A DNA stretch of 64,000 nt from Rhodeus uyekii (GCA_037043235.1 JAWRVZ010000039.1:4323501-4387500); one strand, 5' to 3'. Positions 11,801 through 26,158 are shown, counted from the stretch's first letter. Made by a program: numbers and translations. Notes: a model not told the origin generated them from the sequence alone.

Positions 11801-14800
11801 TATGGTGGGACGACACAGCGTCTTTTCCTCTTCAGGGAGCCAAGCTTACATGCGTAACCGAGACACACCCTTTCAAGGAAACTTGAGCTCCGTCAAAACA
11901 CTATGGGAATGAGATCTGCCCACGCTGCCCTAGTGCCAAGTGCAAATCAGGTTGGGTCATGCTGAGACAACCACAACTGAGTGTGGAGTCTAAGTCAAGG
12001 TTATAAAACATAAATGGTGTGGCGACAACCAGCCTACCACAACACAGAAATACCCCATAGACACACCAGGCAAGTGAGATGGTCTTGACAACATACTCAT
12101 TCTCTGCTTGGACATGGGGGGCCCTTTTTTTAGGTTGTCCAAAGCAGATGAACAGCTGTTCAGTCTTTCACCACTGGGCAGCTCTGCCTCAGCCCCTGCC
12201 TCGACAGTATTTCTGCTCCTTGATTTTGGTGCCCAGGGTTGTAAGCTGCCCTCTGAGTGAGAGTAGCTTGCCTGGGGACCACAGGATGATTTGGTGTACC
12301 AGTTGTAAAGTAGATACGAATGAATCCCAAACCATGCCTATAAAAGTGGTCCCCAGAACTGAAGAAAGCACACCTTTCTATGCATTCAGCCTTAACCACC
12401 AACACTAGCACGTAAGCGAGAATGACATCTCAATGTGAACCCACTAACTGATGCTATCAATAACAAATCATTGTGTAGTTCAGTCTGCGAATGCCTTGGA
12501 GGCGTAACGTTGCCAGTGTTGCGTCAATGCATTTGAAAGTTCAGGGTGATCAGCTAGACCTAATAGAAGCACCAGATATTGGTGTACCTTCCCCCAAAGG
12601 CAAACCTCAGGAACTTTCTATGGGTATATGGAAGTATGCGTCCTTCAGATTTATCCTCACAAACCAGGTTCTCGAGACTAGTCTCTGATGTTTCTTGAGC
12701 AACCCTCCTCAGAAGGACTGCTTTCGCTGAGGACTTCTGAGCCCTGAAGTACGTGAGGTGGCAGGGTTGGCAGAACGGGCCCCTGAGGGCACTGAAGGAA
12801 AACAGGCATCATATAACGAGGTGTAAACCGCTTCCCTTCGGTGGGGACTGCCCTCAAGGACCTCACACCACTGACATCAGGTCTTCTTTTATGCGTCAGT
12901 GTGAGGAGCTGGATTTTTAGGGCTGCTCCCACTCAACAGCCTCAGAGTCCTGAGAGCTACAGGGAAGGAGCTTCTCTCTTTTGCAAGAAAGCTCCTACCC
13001 TCATCTCAGCCCTTGTGCCAGCAATATCCAACCGTTGGAGCTTGATAATTGAACCGTTGATGCCTCCCCACGGGCTTAAGAAACCGTGTAGCATGCTTCC
13101 GAATCCCAGGAAAAGGCACTGGATCTGACAGATCTTGAGGCCTACCATTGAGGAACAAGTGAGAAGTATTGCAGCACTATGCACTGATAGAAGACCAGTC
13201 TCTTCCATGGTCTCGACACCTCGTGAAAAAACAGGAGGTCACAATGAGGAAGGTGCACTTGTGAGGGCAAGTAGTGCTTGTTTAGTGCCATTTTGGATGA
13301 ATTTCCTGTTTCTCTGCTGGCAAGTAGTAGCAAAACCTGGCAGCAGAGCGAAACACAACATCCACCAGCTCTTCGTGGGCTCTAGCTTATTTCCAGCCTT
13401 GACTATAAGAACATCCGGGTCCTCAGAACTGAATAGTTGCAGCGCCAGTGCCTCTCCCTGGGTGGAAGAAAACACAGAGCATGCTTACGAACTCTGAGAG
13501 AAGGCACTGGACCCAATAGGTGAGGGCAGAGATCTCTAACCCTTCCATGAGATCTACAGATCTAGATTGCTGCTCAGTCTCAGGCACAGTAGGACCAGAG
13601 CCCTGCCGATGCAAGCTGGAGAACACTGGTGCCTCTCCCTGAGCGGAAGGAATAGGGTGCTTCTGAACCCTGCGATAAGGTACTGGATCCACTAGGTGAG
13701 GGTAGAGATGATCACCAGAAAAATGAGGAGGTGCAGGATATTAATTCAACAAAATGTATTTATTAGATATTTATACTACTGACTTGGAACAAGTGAACAT
13801 GAACAAAGCTACGTGCTAATCAGTATGTGCAACCCCTGTTTTAAAGTGTATTCTTCCCACAACAACCACGCACTGAGATGTAAGAACCAAACCCAAATAA
13901 TTTAAAATGTTTTATTACAATAGTGTTCTTATTATAAGGTTATGCATCAATGGTATGAAGCGCTTCATCATTACTTAACCAAATATGTACCGGTATGTAT
14001 TTATGTATGTAATGAGAACACAAATGTAAAATAATGTTGTGAATTCTTTGTGCGCTCATGTTTCAGCACGTTGTTTTGTGAAAAGAGCACATTCACAGAG
14101 TTACACACATGAAATAAACATAGTACAACTTACAATGGCACAGAAGGCTGCGAATGCATGAGTGAATTTGACTGCTAGTCGTGCTTTAACTCCGTGGATG
14201 CGCTCTTCCCACGACAACATGCTGAAACACGAGCGCACAAAGAATTCCCAACATTGTTTTACAATCATGTTACGATATAGTGTATTATATTATATGTAAT
14301 GTCAGCCGAAAGCGATATGGTGGCCGATATATTGTGCATCCTTAATATGGCCAGAGGACTAGCATGGAGGAACATTTCTTGGAATACGTTAATGCAATTC
14401 AATAAAGAAATACAAATTCACACAGATCATATATACTATATTCCGCATAGCACTTTCTGTTTCCTCATGTAGGTTTTAAATTGCACTTTTACAGTATTTA
14501 ATCTTGTTACACAAATAGCAAAGGAAGCTGGCATGGCATTAAAACACCAATCAACAATTCCTGTCATCCCAAATCAACTTTCTTGTGTGTGTGGCCAATT
14601 CTATTCAAATTCCAATATTTTTCAATTGGGAATTTTGCCTAATCCTCTAACCTAGTACTCAGAACCAGCCTGAAAATTGGGTGATTTTAGCACGTGTTTG
14701 CACATAACCAAATTTGCATAATATTCTTACTGAATTTGGTGCTAAAACAACAAAGACAGCATGTGCAAATAAACAGGGCAATTAATTCTTGTTGAATTCC

Positions 14801-17800
14801 CCCAAGAATATCTCAATGTAGTTGTCGTTAAGAGTTAATTTGCAAACGTGTAAAAGTTTAATTTTTAGTCTCATTTAATTTACTGCTGTTTGCTCCCTTG
14901 TGTATATGATAATTTAATTTACTGTATCCTGTAGGGACAGATGGCTTAGGAGGATGGAATTAATCATGCAGTGCTGAACTTTCATTATTAAAGGGATGAG
15001 CATTTATTGATGACCCTTCAAACTGTCGGTCAAATGGAATCTGCTTGTTAACTGAGCTGATTACTTGGGATTGTAACTCCTCACACCAGTTAGTGGCGCT
15101 TCTACCATTTCATGTGTGCTCTTTTATAACCTCCTAACACATTAAGATTAACTACGGTACTAGTTTTTTTCTCCATAGCAGTTATGGTGCAGTTGTTGCA
15201 GAACATCCAAAGAGAATTAGATGTGTGTACCTCTCTAAAAATAAGCATCTTATTTTATTGGAGAAGTGAAGCAACTGATGTATTGATGACATTACTTCAT
15301 TACAGCATGGACAAAATTAAGTGTTAATGATTTATATCAGTCCGACTAAATAGTCCAAACAAAATTAAAGGGAAAAAAGACCTGAAAACTTAGGTTGTGT
15401 GAATGAAAGTGTCTCGCTCGTACTGGGTAATTGCTAATTACTCCCTTAATGAGAGTAAAATGCCTTCATTTTTCAATCCACCATAAACACGCGTAGCTTC
15501 TGCCTGCAGTGTTGTTACGTGTCACTCTGCAGCGTCAAGCTAATGTAGTGAATCAAACGAGCATTCGCTGGTCATTAAAATGAAATGGATCATGATGGCC
15601 CGTGAAGGAGAGGCCTCAGTGAACAGCACCATTGAAATATTCCCAATTCACAGTGCGCTTGTACACATAAATGCTCTATAGGGATGTTCACGGTTCACCG
15701 TGACCTCCAAATATCAGCTTACTCATCTAAGGAGGCTCAGTCAAGCAGCATATGTCATATTATTCTTTTGCTTGGCTATATAGAATCGTTGGTGTGTAGG
15801 AGGTGTAGAATTATGGGAGATAGAAGATTAGCATATATTTAATAGACATAATTAGTGGTCGACTAGTTTTTCATTGGACTGAATTGATGTCTACAGACGG
15901 GGTGGGGGGGGGGGGGGGGTCAATGACTAGTGTAATATTGATATATGCGCAATACCGTTCAAAGCTGCTGCATGTAAATGTTTCGATGTTGGCCTCATAT
16001 GGCAACTTCTGATTCAAACTGAATGGCATGAGTTTGGAGTAGGACTGCAACCATTTTGATGATTAGTCTTTGGATCGTTTAATTAATTAGATGGGGAAAT
16101 AGCTGAATTTTATTTTCAGTATTTAATGATAATTCTTTGTCTTTTGGATTAGCTACCTGATATTTGAGCTATAACATATGGAGGATAATAATTAGAAACC
16201 TAATTATGTATTTTTAGTGCTGGTACTGGCAGGGAAATTACACGTTGCCGCTTGAGTAATGGCAAAATAATGGCAAATTTTGATTAATATGAAATGATTG
16301 AAATTGAACTTTATTTTACACTGTATACTGTAGGATGATGATGATGATAAATTCATTTTTGTAGCAACTGACAAGACTGCTGATTGGGCTTCCTTGTTCA
16401 AAACTTTCCTCCTTGTCCACATCATGTTTATTAAAGGGATACTTAATGCAAAATGGAAAATTCTGTCATGTCATTTATCATGTCGTTCTAAACTCATTAG
16501 ACTTTCACAAATATATTGAAATAAGTCAGATTTCTGTCCCTCCATTCCACCAAAACTTTGATGCTTTAACAGACTTAATTTAGGATTTTATTTGCATATA
16601 AACATTAATCAATGCACATCAAATATGGTAAACAGAAGCTTGCTTGATGCATAGATGATTTTGGTTATTGGTTTGGAATGACATGAGGGTGAGTTAATGA
16701 AGTATTTTAATTTTTAGATGAACTAATCCTTTAAGTTATGTTTTTTTGTTGTAGGAGAACCCAGCCCTCCTATACTCGAGGGAACTCTACAACCCAATGG
16801 CAATTCTCTCAAAGTAAATTGGATCAAACAAGATGATGGCGGGTCGCCAATCACCCACTATTTGGTCAAATACAAAGCTGTGAGTGTACAAATGAGAAAC
16901 ATAACGTATATGTAATATTTTCTTTCTTTTTTTTTGTCTTTGCAACTTTGTGACTCTTTCATGGCTGCTTTTTGGTACACAGAGGGAAGACCCTGACTGG
17001 AAGCCTGAAATCCGTTTGCCCAATGTGAGCGAGTACATAATGCTGATCGGTCTGGAATGGGACACAGAGTATGACGTGTTCGTGGTGGCAGAGAATCAGC
17101 AGGGCAAGTCCAAGCCCGGCACCCTGACCTTCAAAACCTCACCAGAGCCTGCAGCTACCACAGGTAACCACCATCCCTCCCTCCCTCCGTTTCTCCTTCC
17201 ATCCCTCCTTCTCCGTGTTCACCCTCATCGCCAATCTCAAGCACACTGTTTTTTAACAGCTGACTCAGAGCTGTAATGACACCAAACATGCGAATGCAGT
17301 CTGGGCCATCACTTACACTGCATGATAAACAGTGAGTCATGCGACATGGCAGATCACGAAACACACGAACAAAAACATTTGGCTTGTTCATATGGGATTC
17401 TTGATGCCATATTTCTATAACATAAGATAGCGTGAGACGCTAATACCAATCTTCAAGCTGGCCATTTAAGCTGTTTTAGATTTTTCCAAATGTGTAATAT
17501 AGGGGAGACAGAGGGGCAATTTTGACCACAAACAAGTGTGATGACACCTATTCAGCAAATGCTCAGTAGAGGATTCTGTTTCTGCCTGACAAAAAATGTC
17601 ATTTGTTTTACTCTGCGATTTGCAACCTAATTTTCTAATTAGTTGTCTAGAATTAGGGCCCGTCCACACAGAGACATGTATCACTGTATATGTATACATT
17701 TTTTATCGTATTGGTGTTTCGTCCACACGGATCCGGCGTTTTGGGAAACTGAAACCGCTATTTTTTGAAACCGGGTCCTAAAGTGGATAAATCTGAAAAC

Positions 17801-20800
17801 GACACCCTTGCGGTTTCGTGTGTACAGCCAGTCCACATATTTTGTGAAACAATGATGTCATCACATCACGTGTCGGCTGCATCACACGTGACAGCAACAC
17901 ACGTTCGCCATCTTCGTCGTCTTGGTTCGTATACAGTGCGCAAGGTTATGCGCATGCTCAAAGTCTTCTTCTCTGTGTATAGTGTATATCTGTGGCAGAA
18001 TTACAGCGCCCCATACTGGTCTGACATATATACTACACCGTTCTCAGTCGGTTTTAGTGGTTTCGTGTGTACGCTGATATTTCTTGAGACAACGTCGTGT
18101 TTACAGAATTGTTTTTTAGAACAAGTAAAAACCAGATTCCAGATCGGATGGGGAATGCACCGGCTTTGTGTGGACGTGGCCTTAGTTGTCCTGTAGCTGA
18201 AACGTTACTTGTATCAGTAGAATGAGTAAAGTGGACTATATATAATATGGCCATTAACCGATATTTGTACCAGTAGGTTCCCTATTTTAATGGAATTATT
18301 TTGCATGTAGAGACAAAATCAAGAGAGCCCTTGCATTCACATGCAGCTACACTCTGAGTCACTGTCTGCTTAAAGTTATTGACTTGGCCTCCATCCACCT
18401 GTGACCAGGCTAACCCTCAGCATTAGCAGCAGGGCAGTAGTCCCTTTCCACCTGCGGGATTGAGAATCACTTCCTGTTTACGAACCCTGCCTAGTGTAGT
18501 TTAGACAAGAGGGTCGCAGTCTGGTCAGGCGTGCCAGGGCCACAGCTGGGATTCACTGCTTCACTTATAATGTAACAAGCATCTGGTGCTTCTTAATGCA
18601 GGGAGACTTTGTCTGTCCCTTGTTGTCTCTCTCCCTCATTAACACTCTGAGACGGCCCTCTGGACGTAGGAGGGCTGAATCGCCGCTCTCTTTGGCATAC
18701 TAGGCTGTGAATGGCCCACGTCCAAAGGCTGTTTGTCTCACTCACACCTCCGAGTACAGAAGCGCATTCCTTGCAGCATGCTAATGAGACCACATTACCT
18801 CCTGACTAGAACTTTACTAAAGTTGCTGGCACTAACATGATTCAAGTGTTTTTATTTAACTCGCGTTAAAGCTGAGAACAGCTTGGATGTTGGCGTAATA
18901 GAAGTGTACATGTTGCAGGGATTTAATGCATTTGTTTGCCGCTACAGTTTTTTAAGCACATACTTGCTCGAAATAACCATTTCAGCAACTCGTATGCAAG
19001 TTTTCTGTTTATTTAATCATATTTGGCATTTCATAACTTCTTAACTGAATATTTTATAAGAACTCATGCATTATTCTGCTGTTTGTTAATGAACTGTGTA
19101 CATCTTGGAGCTACAATGCTAGTACAGGCATATTTCACTACTGATTCATTTGCAATGGAGATTTGTTTAATGTGGGCCTTGTGAAGAAAAATTTGTGGGA
19201 AATAATTTATTGCCGTACAATCTCTTTGTCCCTATCTGTCATACTAATAGTTTTTGCGGGACATTTTTTGGCCACAAGTGTCTTTTTTCAGCTAAGACAT
19301 CATTTTCAAAATAGCACTTTAAGCAATTTTCCACTTATTTAAAAGTTTATAATGGATTGTTCTAATAATAACAACAATTAGTAATTATTCTTTTGCAAAT
19401 CACATTGAGAAAAAAAACAACACTAAGTCACTAAGTCTGCATACAAGTCATTGCACACTGCAGCTAAATTGGGTTGTCATTTCACCTTATAGTGCTTAAT
19501 CCTGTTCTGTACACACACACTTCAGAGATTTATGGGAGTGACACCTGCATTCTACAACCAAATTAACAAATTAATTTTGGGGAAAATTTCCCGCAGTGTG
19601 ACTGGAACAATCTGAACGTCTAGTTGTTAATGATAATGCTACACGTTATACACGCATGTTAAAATACGTATATGTTATGTATATGCATGCATACATCTAT
19701 ACACACACACACACATATGTGTATATATATGTTTATGTATGTGTGTGAATGTGTTTGTATATTTGCTCTGCTGTTGTGGGCATTCAGCTATTCCACTATT
19801 GTCTTGTTTACTTAATAATAAAACTACACAGTACTGACATCTTCATTAACCGCTTAGGAGAGTGTTGTTTGTTTAGTCCAGGGCTGTTTTCAGACCATTT
19901 TTTGAGGGTAAAAAGTCGTAAAGATAAATATTTTCTCTAATTAGCTTCAAATATAATGAATAGATTGCTTCTTGCTACTCACTGTGTGGGCTTGTGTGTA
20001 CTCTGTGTTTTAAGGACTACATTATAAAGTGAAGTGCTAATTCTGCGTGTTTTGCTTAATCTTCAGTAACATTTTCCTTTTATTATTCTCGTTATGGTGC
20101 AATAAACACCTACTGTCCCATCAAAACCATTTGCTGGGCTTTTGCATGCCTTGTTTTGTTAACTGGGTCATCCTCAGGACATGGTGCCATTTATGCAAGA
20201 ACATTTCAGGAACTTTTTGTTTATTTAATTACATTTCATTTTTTGTTATTTTATTTTATAGTATTAGCTATAGTAGTATTGTATTAATCATATCTTCCTT
20301 TGAAGTTACTTCTGAAATGCTGAAATACTCAAAGTACTAAGGCCGCAACTGCCATAGACAGGGATTACAACCCCAGAGCATTTGAAATATATTTTAATCA
20401 CTGAATATAATTGTGCTTAATTCTTTTTGTGTTCCATTTAAAAAAACAAAAAAAGTCAGTGTGCAGAATAAACATGAATAAACATGTTATCTTGCATTTG
20501 GAGGGAGATACCTGCTGTTTGGGAACCCAGTCCTGTAAGAAGTAATTATACTGAACCACTTTGCTCAGGCATTTTAGATGCTGTGCAAAAATATTGGTCT
20601 GCTGGTTCAGTTATTGTAGAGTTTATGCACATTTCTTATTAGATAAAAAATTTTAACTGACTCGAACAAGCACTTTTTTTTTTTCATGCAATACCCTAAA
20701 ATCTGTATAAAAATAGGTGAATGGAAACATAACTACTGGCTGGCTGTGAACAAGATCTACTTTGACCCACTCTCTAACTCTGTTATTGTGGAAGAGTTTG

Positions 20801-23800
20801 GTTTGTGTTGTCAAAATGTCGAGAAGATGCTGTTTTCTTCTCTGTGAAAAGCACTTTGCACTTTCTAAGGATGAGGACTTGGGATTGTATCGATATGGTA
20901 AAACCAATGTCATCGTATCACTGTCTATACAAGTTATTCAACATGCAATGTAGGTCTTAGACCAGTCACAACAGACTGGGCCGTCTGACCAATCAGAGCA
21001 CAGCAGGCTCTCGGAAACGAGGGGGTTAGAGAGACCGGATCCTTGAACAAGCCGTTTCAGATACTGTGAGAAGAGAAGTCAGGCTGCAATGTATATTAGA
21101 ATGTTTTTGACCTCGGATGCATGTAAACCTAGTGTAGGAATCCTCCAAAATAAAATTAGGAGCCTTAAAATAGTATAACAGGGCTACTTGAATCTTGACA
21201 GCAAAACGTAATGAATGCAAATGGCAGCAGTACTGAGAATGACCCGACTATTGTTTCACCCTCAGCTTATGCTTTCATTCATTTTCCTTTTTATCCCCAC
21301 CTTACTTTTTTATTTGGAAACTTTGTTTCTGTGTTTGACTTATTTTTCTGCCTCTTGTTTTTCTCTTTCTCTCTCTCTCTTTCTTCCCATTTCCCTTTTA
21401 CCTTGTTTCTCTGTTGTCCTGTCGTTGTTCCTGGGCTTGGATATGGACGGACCATCACATGCACTCATAACGCAAACGTCCTGGTGCCAATACTCTTCTT
21501 CCTTTCCTTTGTTGTGGTTATTGTGTTAATGTTTGTTCTGCCTGTGATCTTGCGTCCGTCTTTGTGTTTTGTAGTCACTCTGAGTGGTTCTTCAGTCTCC
21601 TGCACTCTAGTGTCTCTCCTGCTCTCTCCGTTATTGCTGCTTTTGCTTTGATAGGGTCGAGTAAATGTCTTCTCCTCATGTTGAGGATCCTCTGCATGAT
21701 TTGTTTCTGTATCTTTCTAATGTGCTGGGAACACTGAGCCTCATCGACAAAGTAACTCCGATTACAACTAAAAAGATATTTATACATACTTCAGTTTTAG
21801 ATGACCAAATGCTTAAAATGTTAAAGGTTTTTAAAAATTCAATCGCATCCAGTCGACATTTGCACTGTATAAGTAAAGCTACAATGTGTCATTTCAGTGG
21901 CACCAGAAGGAATTTGTCTAGACACTCGCCTTGAAACAGTGCTTATTTCAAAATCAAGGTTATAGAGAATCTGTTTTCAGATAGTTTTGAATGCAATTCA
22001 TCAGTAATCTAGACGCCAGAGCTTTGTCAGTTGTAAAACAGTGAAGAAATAATGAAACAGAAGCCATAAAACTAGTTGTTTGAGACTGAATAATAATAAT
22101 AATAATAATGTATGGCTTCTGGCGGCTTCTACTGTATATGTTTGGAAACAGTGCTTACTTTTGTAATTCTATATAGTGCTGCTAATGATGCAGAAATGTC
22201 ACCTTAAAGAATGAGAGAAACATTAAGTTAAAAACGGAGAGAAAATGTCTCGTCTGTCTGATATTCAATAGACTTGTTTTGGTCTGCGGATGTTTGAACT
22301 AAAACTGTACCAGTCTTTTGGGAACAAACTTTGTAACAACTTTCAGATGTTATTTTATTACTTAAAAGACTTTTTGAGGTTTATACATGAATTAATTACT
22401 GTAATATTTTGGGAAAAACGCAATGGGTCTCATTCACTAAGCATGTGTATACAAGTTTTCACAAATGATAAATCGGCAAAAACGTTCATACTAAAATTGA
22501 TTCTAAATTCATGAACTAAATATTTGAACAACTGAAAGCACATATACTGCATAATTGTGTTAAGTTATATTTCATTTGATCATATGTATTATAAAGTAAT
22601 AAATAATACAATTGAATTTCATCTTAAATGTATTATGTCATATACCATGAAAAAGTAAGAAAAGCTGTGTTATTGCTTGAGCTGCGAGCTTTCTATCAAT
22701 AAAGCAGCAGATATATAAATGTATGTACAGCTGTATTCTGGGTCTGTATAAAATGTGTTGTGTTTGAACTGATTTTTAGAATTGCATTTTTACTTGGCAT
22801 TGCTTGAGGATCTGGCTAGAGCGCCTCTGCAGAGATCGACGAAAGGTTGTGTTTCGTGCAAATGATGTACCTAGTGCACATGTTAAAACGTTAGAACGAG
22901 GTTGAGAGCAAATGCATGTGCCTAGCACATGTGAATTAGGCATAGTTCTGTGCATACATGTACAAAATAATCCATCCAATTATTAGTGAATGAGACCTAA
23001 TGTATTTTAGTCATCACTGGGGCTATTGTTCACATGTGGCATTATTAAATTCATTTTTATATAATGGTGTAGTGTCTGTTTTTTCATATCTTTAAAAGTT
23101 TGGGGTCAATGAGATTTGTTTTTGAAACATTAGCATTGAAGTCTCATAATTTCACCAAGACTGCATTTGTTTGATTTAAAAAAAAGTGTAATTGTTTTTT
23201 AAATAACTGTTTTCTATTTGAATACATTTTAAAATGTAATTTATCCTAAACATCATTACTCCAGTCTTCAGTGTCACATGATCCTTCAGAAATCATTCTA
23301 ATAAGATGATTTGCTGCTCAAGGAACATTTCTAATTATTAATGCTTAATATTTTTGTGTAAATGGATACATTTCTTTGATTAATAGAAAGTTTCATAGAA
23401 AAGCATTTATTTAAAATAGAAGCTTTTTGTAATATGATAAATGCCTTTACTGTCACCTTTAAACAGTTTAAGGTCTCCATACTGAATTTTCTTAAATAAT
23501 CTTGGTTTTAAAAGAGTATATATGTAATTTGAAATGATTCATTAAAATTTTAGTCATAGAAAGTGTTTGTCGGTTGTCATCTTATCATTTTAACTGTCAC
23601 TGGTGTTTGTTGGTAAGTATTATTTACTTTACTACTGGTGGTCAAACAAAAGCATAATGGTCGCAAAGATATAGACAAAGATTATTTCATCATATACTTA
23701 CCGGTAGGCTTATGTTGTTCCAAATCTGAGGGATTTGCTTTCTTCAGTGGAACACAGTGTTAATTGTTATGCTTGCCACTCTTTTCCATACAATTACACT

Positions 23801-26120
23801 GAATGAGGATTGAAGCTTTAAAGCATCAAAAAGGAAGAAAAGAGAAAAAACATCAAAAACATTAATGTAGTTCATACTCTATGCCTTGCGCACAAGTCTT
23901 CTGTATTCATATGGTAACGTTATGTGAGTAATACACTGACATTAAAGTCATTCACTGATAATCTTTCCCTCTAGTGAACTGTTAACTCAGGAAATGCTCA
24001 GACTATGAATACACAGAAAACTAAATGATCCACATACAAATTAGACACGAGTTCTCGAGTTCAATTCGGTCTAACTCATTCTTGAGTTATTGTTTTGTTA
24101 TTTTGGACCTCAATAGACTTAATATCCTGGCTGCTCTTTTTAATACACTCATGAATGGGGACTATGCTAAAACATTCCTTTAGTGTTCCACAAAAGAAAG
24201 TCATAAAAGTTTGAAACGACCTGAGTGAGAGTAAATGAAAACAGAGTTATTGGTTGAACTCTCTCCCTTTACGTCCAAACATGTATTATATTCAGTGAGT
24301 GCATAATTACATCAGTTTTGCCTTGTTGGCTTCACCAATTGTCTTTGATTTGAGGAATTCTGATAGTCTTGTGATCCGAAAAAAAAACTCCTGCTAGCTT
24401 GACTGTTACATTTCATGTATTTTGTGCATCTCCAGTTTGGGTTGATGATCCCTCCTGCTTTGTCTGTGTCTCTGTATTTCTCCTCTTTCTTCTCAAGACT
24501 CCATGGAAGATGGAACGTTCATGAACACTGGAGTAATTGTTGGTATTCTTATACTGGTGTGTGTGCTGCTCTTGCTGATCGTGGATGCCACCTGCTGCTT
24601 CATCAATAAGTGTGGAATCCTCATGTGCATCTGCGGTAAACCCGGACAAGGCACCAAGGGCAAAGACATAGAGACGGGCAAAGCTGCCTTTGTGTGAGTA
24701 CCCTCAATGCTCTTACACACAATACTATATTTAAACAACTCAAACAAGCTCATATTTCACATGGAGAGCAGTTATGGGCCCTGCATTGTAAAGCTTATGA
24801 ATGTTGAGCACAGAAACTGTTCTATTATCGAACCACAATGAAAGAGCTCCTCTTATGCCATGACTATAGTGACCTCATCATACTATATATAATGAACAGA
24901 TGTGTATTCCTTTTCGCTGCTTGCAGTCAAGATGTGTCTAAAGAACCCATTGTGGAAGTGAGGACAGAGGAAGAGGCCACAGCTAACCATGACGCAGAAG
25001 GACATCCTGAGCCCAATGAGACCACCCCACTGACGGAACCAGAGTAAGCTCGATGCCATGTGCTATCGTGTACGGTGTGCTGATGCTATTGAACGGCATC
25101 ATCACAGAACACTTGCAATACCACTAAATCTGTGTGTCCTACACCCTGCGTATACCCACTTCACTTTAATTCTCACATTTAAAGACAACATGAAATTGAA
25201 TTTGCAGTGCATTTTTTTAAACTGCAGTGTCTTATTTCTGTGCCATTAGTGGCACCAAATGGAATTTTGAGAAGTTTTCAAACACGTTTCCCCTGAAATT
25301 ATACTGACATCTAGTGGTGTGAATGTAGCATCACAAAAAAGTTTGTAGTCGGCCATTATTAGTTCTTTAAACCAGTGTTTTTCAACCTTTTTTGAGCCAA
25401 GGTACATTTTTTCATTAAAAATAAATAAATAAAAATAAATTTCACAAGGCACACCACCAATCGAAAATGTTACAAAATGAAACTCTGTCGCCTATATTAA
25501 CAATATACAGTCATTCTTATCAAAATGTCTTGAACGGGAATTAAATAAACACAAAGAAAAAAGTATTTTATGATTATTTAGTTTTCAAAAAATCATTTTT
25601 TTAGACCAATTAGGTGAAATTGAATAATTTTCCACGGCACACCTGACGATCTCTCACGGCACACTAGTGTACCGGGGCACACTGGTTGAAAAACACTGCT
25701 TTAAACAAGCAAAAAGTGTACTAGGCTGGTGATTTCAATAGTTTTATTAGGCTTTTGAGTTTTTCGTTTTTGTTGTTTTTTAAAGAAATTAATACTTTTA
25801 TTCAGCAAGGATACATGAAATTAATCAAACCATGAATGTTGTTCTTTTGAACAGGGTGTCCACAAAAATATTATGCAGCAGTGCTTTTTTTAGCATTGAA
25901 AGTAAGAAATGCTGTAAATGCTGCTCTGCTGTCACATAAATAAATTAATATTTATAAACTGATTACATATATTTTAAATTGTAGTAATATTTCACAGTAA
26001 ATCTTTTTTACTGAATTTTCGATCAAATAAATGCAGCTTTGACAAGCATAAGTGATTTCTATAATTCATATATATAATATATACAATTATTAAAATGCTT
26101 TACACAAAGAAATAAGTTAA

Positions 26121-26158
<38 letters not shown>

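Larger units (their letters stand above)
6343..16754. other. ncam1 intron 12 (10.4 kb, repeat-rich)
   Basis: Largest ncam1 intron in the window. It holds a MITE (8831-9327), an hAT element (9412-10124), a MITE fragment (about 11508-11600), a degenerate minus-strand DIRS-like element (11606-13740), a fold-back repeat (14024-14265), a poly-G tract (15901-15919) and another MITE (16431-16735). This is the intron where the mammalian MSD exons sit; none could be picked out by eye. Unassigned but moderately complex sequence lies at 10200-11100 and 15480-15780. Confidence 0.6.
17164..24497. other. ncam1 intron 14 (7.3 kb) with the optional GPI exon
   Basis: Between the last shared exon and the transmembrane exon. 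It holds an hAT-like element (17656-18187), unassigned moderately complex sequence (18300-18800), CA/TA microsatellites (19690-19760), a repeat-like stretch (20640-21190), the GPI exon (21575-21651) with its likely 3'UTR, and interspersed repeat pieces (23090-23470 and 23720-24260). Confidence 0.6.

Noticed and set aside
17765..18196. 143-codon frame
   Set aside because: It lies wholly within a TIR-bearing transposable element and has no recognisable domain.
21211..21529. Two overlapping open frames (146 and 104 codons)
   Set aside because: They run through a pyrimidine-rich tract. Only the last 77 bp of the longer one is real, as the ncam1 GPI exon with its own acceptor.
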